From assembly GCA_014804385.1 (NCBI GenBank), contig JAAUZW010000022.1, positions 1 through 24,957 on the forward strand: a stretch of DNA of 24,957 nucleotides. The letters run 5' to 3'. Below the pieces are notes generated by a model. The model was not told the origin of the DNA and searched no databases. It was given only the letters and a program-made list of their open reading frames with translations. Below are positions 16,051 through 24,162 of this stretch, piece after piece. This DNA comes from Lachnospiraceae bacterium (GTDB lineage: Bacteria; Bacillota; Clostridia; Lachnospirales; Lachnospiraceae). Within the stretch, counting starts at the first letter, position 1, and each line of letters begins with the position of its first letter. Made by a program: the position numbers and the translations under genes.

Positions 16051-17748
16051 CTACATATCCTCGATCCCAATCAATACTCTTTTCCCTTGGAACGCAAATC
16101 CATATTTCCGTATCCGCTCCTTTGGAATGCCTTTCGCAATCAGTGATGCTGCATAATTCTTCTCCTCTATCTGTTTCAAGGCTTCCTTTACCGTATCGGA
16201 CAGCTCTTTCTCCTCTTCCGCATCCTGTACCTTAAATTCCAGAATGATCGCATCATCCTCCTGCTGCATCGGCTCCAGCATCACATCATATCTGCCGAAT
16301 CCGCTTTCCCTGTTGGAGGTCAGCGTATATTTATCCGCCAGTTCCATCATCAGACCGAGTACAAAGCCGTGGTAAAACCGCTCCGGCTCGCTTTCTGAAG
16401 GATTGCTTCCGGTATCAAAATAACTGAATGTTGCAAGCGCCACCTTATTCATATAAATATTCATTGCTTTCACATCGCCCAACAGCAATGCCTTAATAAA
16501 ATCATTGTAATAAGCACTGCCACGTCCTTTAAACCAGTCACGGATCATGCGTCCAAACATTGCCCATACTTCTTTATTCGTTAGTGCTAAGTGATAGTAA
16601 ATTTTCCCCGTCCGCTCCACAAATTCTGTTTTAACCACCTTCAAATATCCACAGGAAAGCAAAAGACTCCATATTGCCTCTTCTTCTACGGATAGCTGGC
16701 TGTATATTATCTGTTCATCTATCTCGGCTATAATGCTTTCTCCCTGCATCAAGGTTTCAAATTCCAGCTTTGTGTTACTATCCCCCTCCCGGATCAGTTT
16801 TCCAGCCAGACTGTTGGAACTGGTGTTCGCCCAGTAGATACCGATTTTTTTCTCATTAAGATAACTAATAATCGACCACGGATTATAAATATCCGTCTGA
16901 GATCCAAAAGTAAAACCGTCATACCATCTTTTTACTTCCTGCTTCCGGTCCGATAAGTCAAATTCATCCAGAGCGGCAAAAACCTCCTCTTCCGTAAAGC
17001 CAAAGCAATCTGCATATTCCTTCGAAGTAGTCGTTACAACCTTCAAATTATTCAAGTCTGAAAACATGGATTCCTTACTGACTCTCGTTATTCCCGTCAT
17101 AATCGCCCGTTCCAGATACGGATTTGTCTTAAACGTTGCATTAAACAGGCTTCTGGTAAATGTCACAATCTGTTCCCAATATCCGTATACATACGCCTCC
17201 TGCATGGGCGTATCATACTCATCCAGCAGGATAATGACCTTTTTGCCGTAGTAGCGGTATAAATACTCTGCCATTTTATGAATTGCCATCGTCGCAACTA
17301 CTTCCGGCATATTCATGGAAACGTTATTATATTCTTCCTTTTCCGCCTCCGATAGTAAATTGCCCTGTAGCAAAAACGTATTTCTGCGATACAAATCCGT
17401 CAGCACCTGACAAATACGCAATACCGTTGATTTATAATCCACTTCTTTCACATTTGCAAAAGAAAGGCTGATCACAGGGTACGTTCCCTGCAGGCTACGG
17501 TATTTCTCCTCTTTCCAAATATCCAGCCCCTGAAACCAGTCCTTCTTATCTGCATATTGAACGGAAAAAAACTGCTCTGTCATGCTCATGGTCAACGTCT
17601 TTCCGAAACGGCGGGGACGGGTGATGAGGGTCACCGCATCTCCGCTTTCCCACCATTCTTTCAGAAACCTCGTCTTATCTATATAAAAAAGATCGTTTTG
17701 AATCAGTTGTCCAAAATCCTGATGTCCAATCCCAGCCGTTCTTGCCAT
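16051..17748 (-). CDS. AAA-ATPase-like protein with C-terminal PD-(D/E)XK nuclease-like domain
   Basis: This 565-aa protein is of the type annotated AAA-ATPase-like plus PD-(D/E)XK nuclease superfamily and is often present in many copies in Clostridia genomes. The opening DFGQLIQNDLFYIDKTRFLK is characteristic. A Walker A-like loop RPRRFGKTLT has Lys50, and Walker B VIILLDEYDT has Asp176 and Glu177. The C-terminus has GFGRYDVML (Arg486, Asp488) and ILEFKV (Glu504, Lys506), the D-x(n)-E-x-K nuclease core. All of these residues are intact. The cellular role of the family is not established; no glycan role is known. The ribosome binding site GGAGGT and a promoter about 100 bases upstream make it the first gene of the main operon, 12 bases before the propeller-fused glycosyltransferase. 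This position could be an insertion that now drives, or shares, the glycan transcript. Confidence 0.88.
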   Translation of the reverse strand: MARTAGIGHQDFGQLIQNDLFYIDKTRFLKEWWESGDAVTLITRPRRFGKTLTMSMTEQFFSVQYADKKDWFQGLDIWKEEKYRSLQGTYPVISLSFANVKEVDYKSTVLRICQVLTDLYRRNTFLLQGNLLSEAEKEEYNNVSMNMPEVVATMAIHKMAEYLYRYYGKKVIILLDEYDTPMQEAYVYGYWEQIVTFTRSLFNATFKTNPYLERAIMTGITRVSKESMFSDLNNLKVVTTTSKEYADCFGFTEEEVFAALDEFDLSDRKQEVKRWYDGFTFGSQTDIYNPWSIISYLNEKKIGIYWANTSSNSLAGKLIREGDSNTKLEFETLMQGESIIAEIDEQIIYSQLSVEEEAIWSLLLSCGYLKVVKTEFVERTGKIYYHLALTNKEVWAMFGRMIRDWFKGRGSAYYNDFIKALLLGDVKAMNIYMNKVALATFSYFDTGSNPSESEPERFYHGFVLGLMMELADKYTLTSNRESGFGRYDVMLEPMQQEDDAIILEFKVQDAEEEKELSDTVKEALKQIEEKNYAASLIAKGIPKERIRKYGFAFQGKRVLIGIEDM

Positions 17749-17846
17749 TTAATACCTCCCGCATATCATGTTTTCAGTTTACACATATCATACTGCTCAC
17801 TCTATATAAACTTCCTCTCAACTCCAAACCAATAGATATTTCATTT

Positions 17847-17875
17847 ATTATACTGAAATTCAAACAATACTGCAA
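17847..17875 (-). promoter_or_regulatory. Sigma-A-type promoter for the main glycan operon
   Basis: On the minus strand, TTGCAG (17875-17870) and a perfect TATAAT (17852-17847) are separated by 17 bases. The -35 directly abuts the stop codon of the upstream gene. Transcription should begin near 17840, leaving a leader of about 90 bases before the ATG at 17748. The -35 is only a partial match to TTGACA; the -10 and spacing are consensus. Confidence 0.5.
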
Positions 17876-18955
17876 CTATACACTGTTCATAAACTCCCGC
17901 AGTCGCCGCCCGACTTCTTCCTTGTCAAACTCCACCTTCTTTGTCCTGTTATCCGGAGCAACCTTATTTTCAAAGAAAGCGGCATCAGCCAATTCCTCTA
18001 TATTGCTATACCCAATTCCTTCTATGCGATTCTGCTGTAACAATTGTTTCGGTGCGATCGCTATCGTATCCAAAAACATACATTCCTGCAACACTCCGGA
18101 AGTTCTGCATTGATACTGCCCCATATCATACGGAAGTACCGCGTATTTTGCCTGAGCAATAGCATAATAATATTCCTCTTCTGTCAAAATAACATTTTCA
18201 ATCACAATATTATCATTCTTACCTTCTAATGCTTGCCGATACTGCTCCTTATCATAAAAACGTCCTCGAATATCTAATGGGAATCCATTCCGGTTAAATG
18301 CTTTTACAAGTGGAATAATTTGCTTATAAGGTGACATCGTCCCTACACACACCACCTTATCTACCTTTTCTGTACTCTTATATTTCTCGTATTTTTCAGT
18401 ATCGTAATAATAATCAGGAATATAAAGTATCGGCTTTTTAAACTCTTTAAAACCGTTTTGTGTACTGATAATTGCATCAACCTTTTGAAATCCGGAATAA
18501 TAAATATGGTTTAGTATACGTCCAAAAATATCCTGACCGAAAGATTTCTGATAAATCAAAATCACCATTTTAGGATATTTCTTTTTCCTGGAAACAAAAA
18601 GCAATAAATAGAGCGAAAGAAAAAAATCTGTTCTATAAAACCACATGATATCACAATCATGTATTCTAAATACCTGATGAAGATTATAGAATAATTTAAA
18701 TTTATCTTTTACTCGTTTCCAAATGGATTGCACATTTTCCATACAAATATTATATTTTAAAGAATATATTCTACGAAAATCTTTTAACTGTTTATCAGAA
18801 ATTTTACTGACAAGACAAGGCGATAATGCTGCGCTAATATCATAATAACCATTCATCAAATCGCTATATTCTCCCAATACCTTACTGGAATGCCCCACTT
18901 CATTGCCTTCCGAATCACATGTGCCATAGTAATCTACTAATAACAATTTTTTCAT
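17876..18955 (-). CDS. Family 4-like (GT-B) glycosyltransferase
   Basis: This 359-aa protein has weak but recognisable GT-B features. The N-terminal domain opens MKKLLLVDYYGTCDSEGNEV. The donor-side strand VVCVGTMSPYKQIIPLVKAF (201-220) corresponds to the usual G-R-L-x-x-x-K loop. A C-terminal segment is YAVLPYDMGQYQCRTSGVLQ followed by Glu291-Cys, where GT4 enzymes carry the second Glu of E-x7-E. A hydrophobic stretch at 112-121 with basic flanks suggests membrane association. ATG 18955 is preferred over ATG 18973 because GAGGAG lies eight bases before it. It is transcribed from its own promoter (-10 at 19065-19070), diverging from the plus-strand GT4. The -35 of the next transcription unit abuts its stop codon. 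Donor and acceptor are unknown. Confidence 0.75.
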   Translation of the reverse strand: MKKLLLVDYYGTCDSEGNEVGHSSKVLGEYSDLMNGYYDISAALSPCLVSKISDKQLKDFRRIYSLKYNICMENVQSIWKRVKDKFKLFYNLHQVFRIHDCDIMWFYRTDFFLSLYLLLFVSRKKKYPKMVILIYQKSFGQDIFGRILNHIYYSGFQKVDAIISTQNGFKEFKKPILYIPDYYYDTEKYEKYKSTEKVDKVVCVGTMSPYKQIIPLVKAFNRNGFPLDIRGRFYDKEQYRQALEGKNDNIVIENVILTEEEYYYAIAQAKYAVLPYDMGQYQCRTSGVLQECMFLDTIAIAPKQLLQQNRIEGIGYSNIEELADAAFFENKVAPDNRTKKVEFDKEEVGRRLREFMNSV

Positions 18956-19064
18956 CCGGTCTACTCCTCTCATTCAAAACAACACCCACTAAAAGCTATT
19001 CTCCCAGGTTTGATCATCCAGCGTATTTTCCCTCTATGGCCCCGCTTGTTTTTCTTGCACTTTC

Positions 19065-19073
19065 ATTATAGCA
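19065..19073 (-). promoter_or_regulatory. Extended -10 promoter for the GT4-like gene at 17876-18955
   Basis: The minus strand reads TGCTATAAT, a perfect extended -10 (TGN-TATAAT). No good -35 lies at 16-18 bases (closest is CTGAAT), which an extended -10 can tolerate. The predicted leader is about 100 bases long and shows no strong hairpin. Confidence 0.5.
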
Positions 19074-19186
19074 CACACGACTTATAAATTCAGCATTTTC
19101 AAGGTCCTTCAACATTTCTTATTCTTGTAAGCAGGAATTAAGTATAATAATTTCTTTTATATCTTTTCTTTCTTTTTTAATTCATC

Positions 19187-19192
19187 TATAAT
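19187..19192 (+). promoter_or_regulatory. Candidate -10 box for the plus-strand GT4 gene
   Basis: TATAAT lies about 55 bases before the start codon at 19247, within an AT-rich divergent intergenic region. No recognisable -35 is found at normal spacing, and a second TATAAT occurs at 19143-19148. The assignment is therefore tentative. Confidence 0.3.
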
Positions 19193-19246
19193 AACAATAT
19201 ACCATTTATTTCATATTTTATTTTGTTTAAAAAAACGAGGAAAATT

Positions 19247-20449
19247 ATGAAAATAGTCCAAATCAACACGGTCTGTGGCACAGGCAGCACCGGAAAAATC
19301 ACAGCAGACCTATATAGGATTGCAGACAATACCAATATAGATGCATATATTGCCTATGGACGCCAAAGCGCCCCAGAAGATATCTCCAGTTACAAAATCG
19401 GCAATCCGGCAGATTTCGTATGCCATGTGTTAGTTAATTTTTTCCTGGGCAAAAGCGGCTTTGGCTCCAAAGCTGTCACAAAACGCTTTTTGAAATGGTT
19501 GGATATGATCCAGCCGGATATCCTTCATCTCCACAATCTGCATGGATTCTATATCCATGTCAATATGCTGTTCGATTATATTAAGGTTCACGAAATTCCG
19601 GTAGTCTGGACTTTACACGATTGCTGGCCACTTACCGGTCAATGTGCCCATTTCGATTATGCCAACTGTAATAAATGGAAAACCGCCTGTTTTGATTGTC
19701 CAATCTACCGTTCTAATTACCCCTATTCTCTTTTCAGGGATAATAGCCGCCAGAATTACATTCTTAAAAAATCCGCTTTTACAGGTGTTAAGGATCTTAC
19801 TATAGTAACTCCCAGTCATTGGCTAGCTGATATTGTCAAACAGTCTTATCTGCAGCAGTATCCAATTAAAGTCATTCCGAACGGTATCAATTTAAATATT
19901 TTTAAACCCACTTTATCCGCTATTAAATCAGATGACAAAAGGATAATACTAGGAGTAGCTAACATTTGGAATAGCAGAAAAGGACTTTCTTACTTTTTAC
20001 AATTAGCGGATATGTTAGATTCCTCCTACCATATTGTTTTAATCGGAGTCAATAAAAAACAACAAAAGATGATATGCAAAAAATACGGCAGCTCCATTAC
20101 TGCTTTGACTCGAACGACCAACCAGGAAGAACTGGCTATATGGTACAGTCGTGCCTTTGTATATGTTAATCCAACATTAGAAGATAATTTTCCTACTACC
20201 AATCTGGAAGCCTTAGCATGTGGTACTCCTGTCGTCACTTTTAACACCGGAGGAAGTCCCGAAAGCATCACCGATCAATGTGGTATTATCGTCGAGAAGG
20301 GAAACAGCAAAAAATTAATGGAAGCAATCTTATCTTTAGAAAAAAAGACAGAAATCACTTCCAATGCCTGCCGTAGACAAGCTTTAAAATATGACAAGAA
20401 TGTCAGATTTCAAGATTATATACAGTTATATAACAGTATGCTATGGTGA
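19247..20449 (+). CDS. Family 4 glycosyltransferase (WcaC-like), Cys-rich insert
   Basis: This 400-aa GT-B enzyme opens MKIVQINTVCGTGSTGKI, where the serine/glycine loop matches the colanic-acid WcaC-like group. Donor-domain landmarks are GVANIWNSRKGLSYFLQLAD and the D-x7-E motif in LEDNFPTTNLEALACGTPVV. Between the domains it carries HDCWPLTGQCAHFDYANC followed by more Cys (ACFDC), the same type of insert as the GT4 at 13013. The two may be distant paralogues acting on the same glycan. ATG 19247 with GAGG upstream is preferred over an upstream in-frame TTG at 19223. It is the only glycosyltransferase on the plus strand. It is flanked by a divergent promoter region and a convergent neighbour (stop codons about 45 bases apart), with no terminator hairpin seen. 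Confidence 0.9.
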   Translation: MKIVQINTVCGTGSTGKITADLYRIADNTNIDAYIAYGRQSAPEDISSYKIGNPADFVCHVLVNFFLGKSGFGSKAVTKRFLKWLDMIQPDILHLHNLHGFYIHVNMLFDYIKVHEIPVVWTLHDCWPLTGQCAHFDYANCNKWKTACFDCPIYRSNYPYSLFRDNSRQNYILKKSAFTGVKDLTIVTPSHWLADIVKQSYLQQYPIKVIPNGINLNIFKPTLSAIKSDDKRIILGVANIWNSRKGLSYFLQLADMLDSSYHIVLIGVNKKQQKMICKKYGSSITALTRTTNQEELAIWYSRAFVYVNPTLEDNFPTTNLEALACGTPVVTFNTGGSPESITDQCGIIVEKGNSKKLMEAILSLEKKTEITSNACRRQALKYDKNVRFQDYIQLYNSMLW

Positions 20450-20493
20450 TGAGTTCTGGTTATTCTGATTTTCCTATGCATTACTGCGATTTA

Positions 20494-20868
20494 TCAGGCG
20501 TCATTTTCTTTGTCCTTTTCAGTTTCCAACTCCCTGATCCGTTTCTCCAGAATCGCAATTTCCTGCACAAGCTGGCGGATTTTCATATTCTGTCTGGAGG
20601 CAATAGAGGTCAATGCCATCATGATCATCAGCATAAAGGCAATACAGATAATGAAAAGACCGTTCATATTATCTTCAATACCAAGAATACGGATCGTATA
20701 CCTTAACAACTGCGGATAGATCACAAGAATCCCAAGCACCACTCCGGACAAGAGCCACAGCAGCGTATATTTCAGATTCAGGGCTCTTTGTTTCAGGAAA
20801 TATAATATAATTACAAAATAACATATCACCGCAATGATCAGTGTAACTCTTAACGTAGAAGGAATCAT
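20494..20868 (-). CDS. DUF2304-family small membrane protein (GacJ-like partner of a GT2)
   Basis: This 124-aa protein has three hydrophobic helices (roughly residues 8-24, 33-52 and 68-88) and a charged C-terminal coiled coil (about 92-124, with heptad-like IRQLVQEIAILEKRIRELE). This is the DUF2304 layout. Genes of this family commonly sit next to DPM1-like glycosyltransferases. In group A Streptococcus the comparable small membrane protein GacJ binds and stimulates GacI, an undecaprenyl-phosphate-GlcNAc synthase; placing GacJ in the same family is from memory. Here the start codon lies two bases past the stop of such a GT2, with its AGAGG inside that gene, so coupled translation and complex formation are likely. 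It is the last gene of its transcript. Confidence 0.85.
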   Translation of the reverse strand: MIPSTLRVTLIIAVICYFVIILYFLKQRALNLKYTLLWLLSGVVLGILVIYPQLLRYTIRILGIEDNMNGLFIICIAFMLMIMMALTSIASRQNMKIRQLVQEIAILEKRIRELETEKDKENDA

Positions 20869-20870
20869 AT

Positions 20871-21611
20871 CTATCCTCTCCTAATTCCATAACTTAACCG
20901 GCAAACTAAAATCGCCAGTGTGACCTTTATCATATAATAAATAGATTTGCGAAATGTAATAGAACTGCTTCCGCCTTCTCTTGCACGCATCTGAACCGGC
21001 ACTTCCATAATTCTGCCCTTGTGCATAATGGCAGTAACAATTGCCTCCGGTTCCGGATAGTCCGTTGGATAATCATTCACATAAATATTGATAAAGCGTT
21101 TATTAACTGCCCGAAAACCGCTGGTTACGTCCATGATCTTCTTTCCGGTCGTGATCCGGATCAGGAAACTCAGGAATTTAATTCCTATCCTTCTGATTCC
21201 CGACGACTGGAATCCTTCTTTTTCCAAGAACCGGGAACCAATCACAATATCCGCCTCATCTTCCAGAAGAGGTTTTAACATAGCTCCCAGATAAGCAATA
21301 TCATGCTGCCCGTCCCCATCCATCTGTACAGCAATATCATAGCCGTTTCTGGCCGCATAGACATACCCTGCCTGCACTGCCCCGCCGATCCCCAGATTGA
21401 TGGGCAGATTCAGATATTGAAAATGCCTCTTGTCACATATTTCCAAAGTAGAATCTCTGGAACCGTCGTTGATGATCAAATAATCGACAGACAAGTGAGC
21501 ATCTAAAGTTCCCGTCATAAGCAGCGAGGTCAGATGCTCTATCACTTCGGCAATACTCTCTTCCTCATTATAAGCCGGAATAATAATCAGAACTTTGATG
21601 TCTTTCTTCAT
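20871..21611 (-). CDS. DPM1-like family 2 glycosyltransferase (polyprenyl-phosphate sugar synthase)
   Basis: This 246-aa protein consists of a GT-A domain: VLIIIPAYNEEESI (7-20), NDGSRDST (48-55) and MDGDGQHD (97-104). The last is the diagnostic form of dolichyl- or undecaprenyl-phosphate sugar synthases. A C-terminal hydrophobic segment (YYMIKVTLAILVCRLSYG) could anchor it at the membrane. It would transfer a sugar from a nucleotide donor to undecaprenyl phosphate on the cytoplasmic face. ATG 21611 is preferred because GGAG lies nine bases upstream. Starts at 21626 or GTG 21650 would be closer to or overlap the preceding gene and lack a ribosome binding site. Upstream is the GT-C-like protein and downstream the DUF2304 protein, which together resemble the GacL/GacI/GacJ module. 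The sugar is unknown. Confidence 0.9.
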   Translation of the reverse strand: MKKDIKVLIIIPAYNEEESIAEVIEHLTSLLMTGTLDAHLSVDYLIINDGSRDSTLEICDKRHFQYLNLPINLGIGGAVQAGYVYAARNGYDIAVQMDGDGQHDIAYLGAMLKPLLEDEADIVIGSRFLEKEGFQSSGIRRIGIKFLSFLIRITTGKKIMDVTSGFRAVNKRFINIYVNDYPTDYPEPEAIVTAIMHKGRIMEVPVQMRAREGGSSSITFRKSIYYMIKVTLAILVCRLSYGIRRG

Positions 21612-21630
21612 TAAAACATTCTCCATATCA

Positions 21631-24144
21631 TCATTTGTAGGCTTTAACACCCGTTTTCCCGATATATTCTAGCACCACTTTCTCATCTGCACATTGCACC
21701 TGATAGAAAGTACCGTCATCTATCGTGTCCGGTTCTTCAAACAACCTCCCATAGGATTCTCTGAACACCTCATTCGGATGGAACAGAAATACATACTGGC
21801 AGTTCCGAAGCTTCTCTTCCCATTTCTCACATGACACGATCTGCCCTATGTCCTGTATTTCTTCTTCATTCTGTAGCCAGATATCCGTCTGTTTTTCATA
21901 AGCCTCTTCTGAATCATATATATCATATTGCGCATATGGCCCTAACAAAGGACTGACCGTATTCTTAAAAACCCAGTAAGAATCCCCGTTACTTCCATTG
22001 CAAACGTAAAATACTTTCTCCGCTTTCACGGAAAAGCTTCTGAATATCTCCGCGACCTCATCAGATCCATAGACATGTTCATCCGTAATATCTACATCCT
22101 GGTTTTTAACAATCAAACTCTCCATTGGTATACATATCACGATAATCGACACCAAGGAAAAAATCACTGCCAGACTGAGAGATTTATTTTCACGCTCTCT
22201 TTCTGCTGCCTGCCGCAGTATCAGTCCTGCCAAAGCTATCGCTACTCCCCCGACAAAAGAACCCAAATATCTTCCATGAGATAACAGCAGGAGTGCGCCT
22301 CCCTGATCAAAAGCAAACAAATACATGACCAGCAAAACCATACTGTAGCACATGCCTGCCAAAAAAGTGAATATGCCAAAGCCTATCATTCTATTCTTGC
22401 ATTCTCCCCAGAATCGCAAACAGCTCAAAGTTCCTATCAGCAGCAATAAGAGCACAAATATATCCACATACGAAACGCCTATATTTCCAAAATAATAGGT
22501 TTCCTCATCAAATAACGCAATCAGAAAATTTTTGATCGTCTGATATCGATATCCGCCATCTTCATGCCGTAATAATCCTAAAACTTTGTCCATTGTAATG
22601 CCGCTTGCGCTCACCGTACCTTGGAAAGTGACCTCTTTCACATTTGTTTTTTCTGCAGCTTGTACACTTTCAGACACCTGCGCTTCCGTCACCACCACCT
22701 TAGCAGGAATACTCATATAAATCTGCCAGCTGAAAAAAACTGCTATTACAAATAAGGAGCAGAAACATGGAAGAAGCAAGTCTTTTGTCACGAACTTTTT
22801 CTGCCGGATAAATTGATATAACCTGTCTGCAATCATCACTACCGTGAGAAGCCCTGCGATCACCAATCCCATATCTTTCGTAAGCGTCAGTGCAAAAAGT
22901 CCTCCCAGAATACGAAGCAGATTAAAGCATGACAATTCTTCCGAAAAATAGCATAGCAGAATATATGCCGCAAGCACTGCAAGCAACGGGTCTACATAGA
23001 TACAATTATAGATATCACTGAAAAAAATGACCGGTATACCTGCCATGACCGCCACAGAAGTCAATAAATACTGCCACTTTTTCCCTATACCCGCAAACAT
23101 GACCATCAGAACGCTCATCATCATTGTCTGAAAACCAAGATATACTAATTCAGACGAAAACATGCCGTTTGCATATACAAAAAAATATTCTACTAAAGCT
23201 GCAAACGGCGGATATCTCGGGATTACAACCGTGGTGCCTATATGCTTCGCAAAGGACTGATAGTAAAACATATCCTTTACAGCCATACCCCATTGCGCGA
23301 ACTCGTCAACCCTCGCAAATCTTGCATTGTGGCAGTTCAGCAGGAGAATCGCAACCAGCACGATATAAATAAACAGAGCCGATGAACACAGATCCTTGAC
23401 CTGCATCTTTTTTTTATTATAAAAGTAAATTGCCAAAAGCATACTGACAGCCGCCAATATGTATACTAGTGCCATTCCCGCCTTCAAATGATCAAACAGA
23501 CCGGTCACATATAAAACCGCTGCCGTAATGATCATGGAAAATCCAATACATTCTTCCCATTTTCGGTTCCATATCGTCATAAACAGCAATGTAAATGACA
23601 AAAACGGGAAAAATATCATAAACAGGCAAAACAGCTTTGAGCTTTTTTGAAAAACAATACCCAAAGCCGCCGCCTCGCCGCAGGGACTGCCATCAATACT
23701 GCATCCGCTGTAATTGCTGCCGGATGCGATCTGTATAGTTCCCTCCGATATTGGTTCTGCATAGCGGATCTGTATCCTGTAACGCTCTCCCGGCATTACT
23801 TTTATTGCCTTAAACGCATACTCTACTGTACCTTCTTCGTCTTTTTGAAACTCTTTCAATATACTTGTCTGCAACAGCAGCTCGGAATAATCATCCGAAT
23901 AAATCAGCAATTCCACATTACTTTCAAAATCTGACAGGGAAGTATATGGTACGTTAACTCCGGCAATCTTTTTGACATGTGGCTGCCAGGTCTGTTCCAG
24001 CACCGAATCTCCGGTTGAAAAAGCAATTTGCGAATCCGGATGGGAAACGATCGGCGCAATTAACGTACGGTTCTGCAGGAGCACAGCCAAAGCAGCCACT
24101 GCAAACAAAACGATAAAGAATATATTCTTCTTAAAAAGCGTCAT
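21631..24144 (-). CDS. Large GT-C-like polytopic membrane protein with extracytoplasmic N-terminal domain
   Basis: This 837-aa protein begins with a signal-anchor helix (residues 7-24). A soluble domain of about 140 residues rich in beta-strand (30-165) follows, then a dozen or so membrane segments (about 168-660), and finally a soluble C-terminal domain (about 680-837). The first loop after the early helices reads ARFARVDEFAQWG, with Asp280-Glu281. This acidic pair is where GT-C enzymes place their catalytic or metal-binding acid. This supports transfer of a lipid-phosphate-linked sugar onto the polymer outside the membrane, using the donor made by the DPM1-like GT2 just downstream. A Wzy-type polymerase is an alternative. 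ATG 24144 has GGGAGG upstream, 18 bases from the previous gene. I cannot assign a named family beyond this. Confidence 0.7.
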   Translation of the reverse strand: MTLFKKNIFFIVLFAVAALAVLLQNRTLIAPIVSHPDSQIAFSTGDSVLEQTWQPHVKKIAGVNVPYTSLSDFESNVELLIYSDDYSELLLQTSILKEFQKDEEGTVEYAFKAIKVMPGERYRIQIRYAEPISEGTIQIASGSNYSGCSIDGSPCGEAAALGIVFQKSSKLFCLFMIFFPFLSFTLLFMTIWNRKWEECIGFSMIITAAVLYVTGLFDHLKAGMALVYILAAVSMLLAIYFYNKKKMQVKDLCSSALFIYIVLVAILLLNCHNARFARVDEFAQWGMAVKDMFYYQSFAKHIGTTVVIPRYPPFAALVEYFFVYANGMFSSELVYLGFQTMMMSVLMVMFAGIGKKWQYLLTSVAVMAGIPVIFFSDIYNCIYVDPLLAVLAAYILLCYFSEELSCFNLLRILGGLFALTLTKDMGLVIAGLLTVVMIADRLYQFIRQKKFVTKDLLLPCFCSLFVIAVFFSWQIYMSIPAKVVVTEAQVSESVQAAEKTNVKEVTFQGTVSASGITMDKVLGLLRHEDGGYRYQTIKNFLIALFDEETYYFGNIGVSYVDIFVLLLLLIGTLSCLRFWGECKNRMIGFGIFTFLAGMCYSMVLLVMYLFAFDQGGALLLLSHGRYLGSFVGGVAIALAGLILRQAAERERENKSLSLAVIFSLVSIIVICIPMESLIVKNQDVDITDEHVYGSDEVAEIFRSFSVKAEKVFYVCNGSNGDSYWVFKNTVSPLLGPYAQYDIYDSEEAYEKQTDIWLQNEEEIQDIGQIVSCEKWEEKLRNCQYVFLFHPNEVFRESYGRLFEEPDTIDDGTFYQVQCADEKVVLEYIGKTGVKAYK

Positions 24145-24162
24145 AAAGAGCTGCCTCCCATA

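Noticed and set aside
20450..20493. Terminator between the convergent GT4 and DUF2304 genes
   Set aside because: No stem-loop with a T-tract was found in the gap on either strand.
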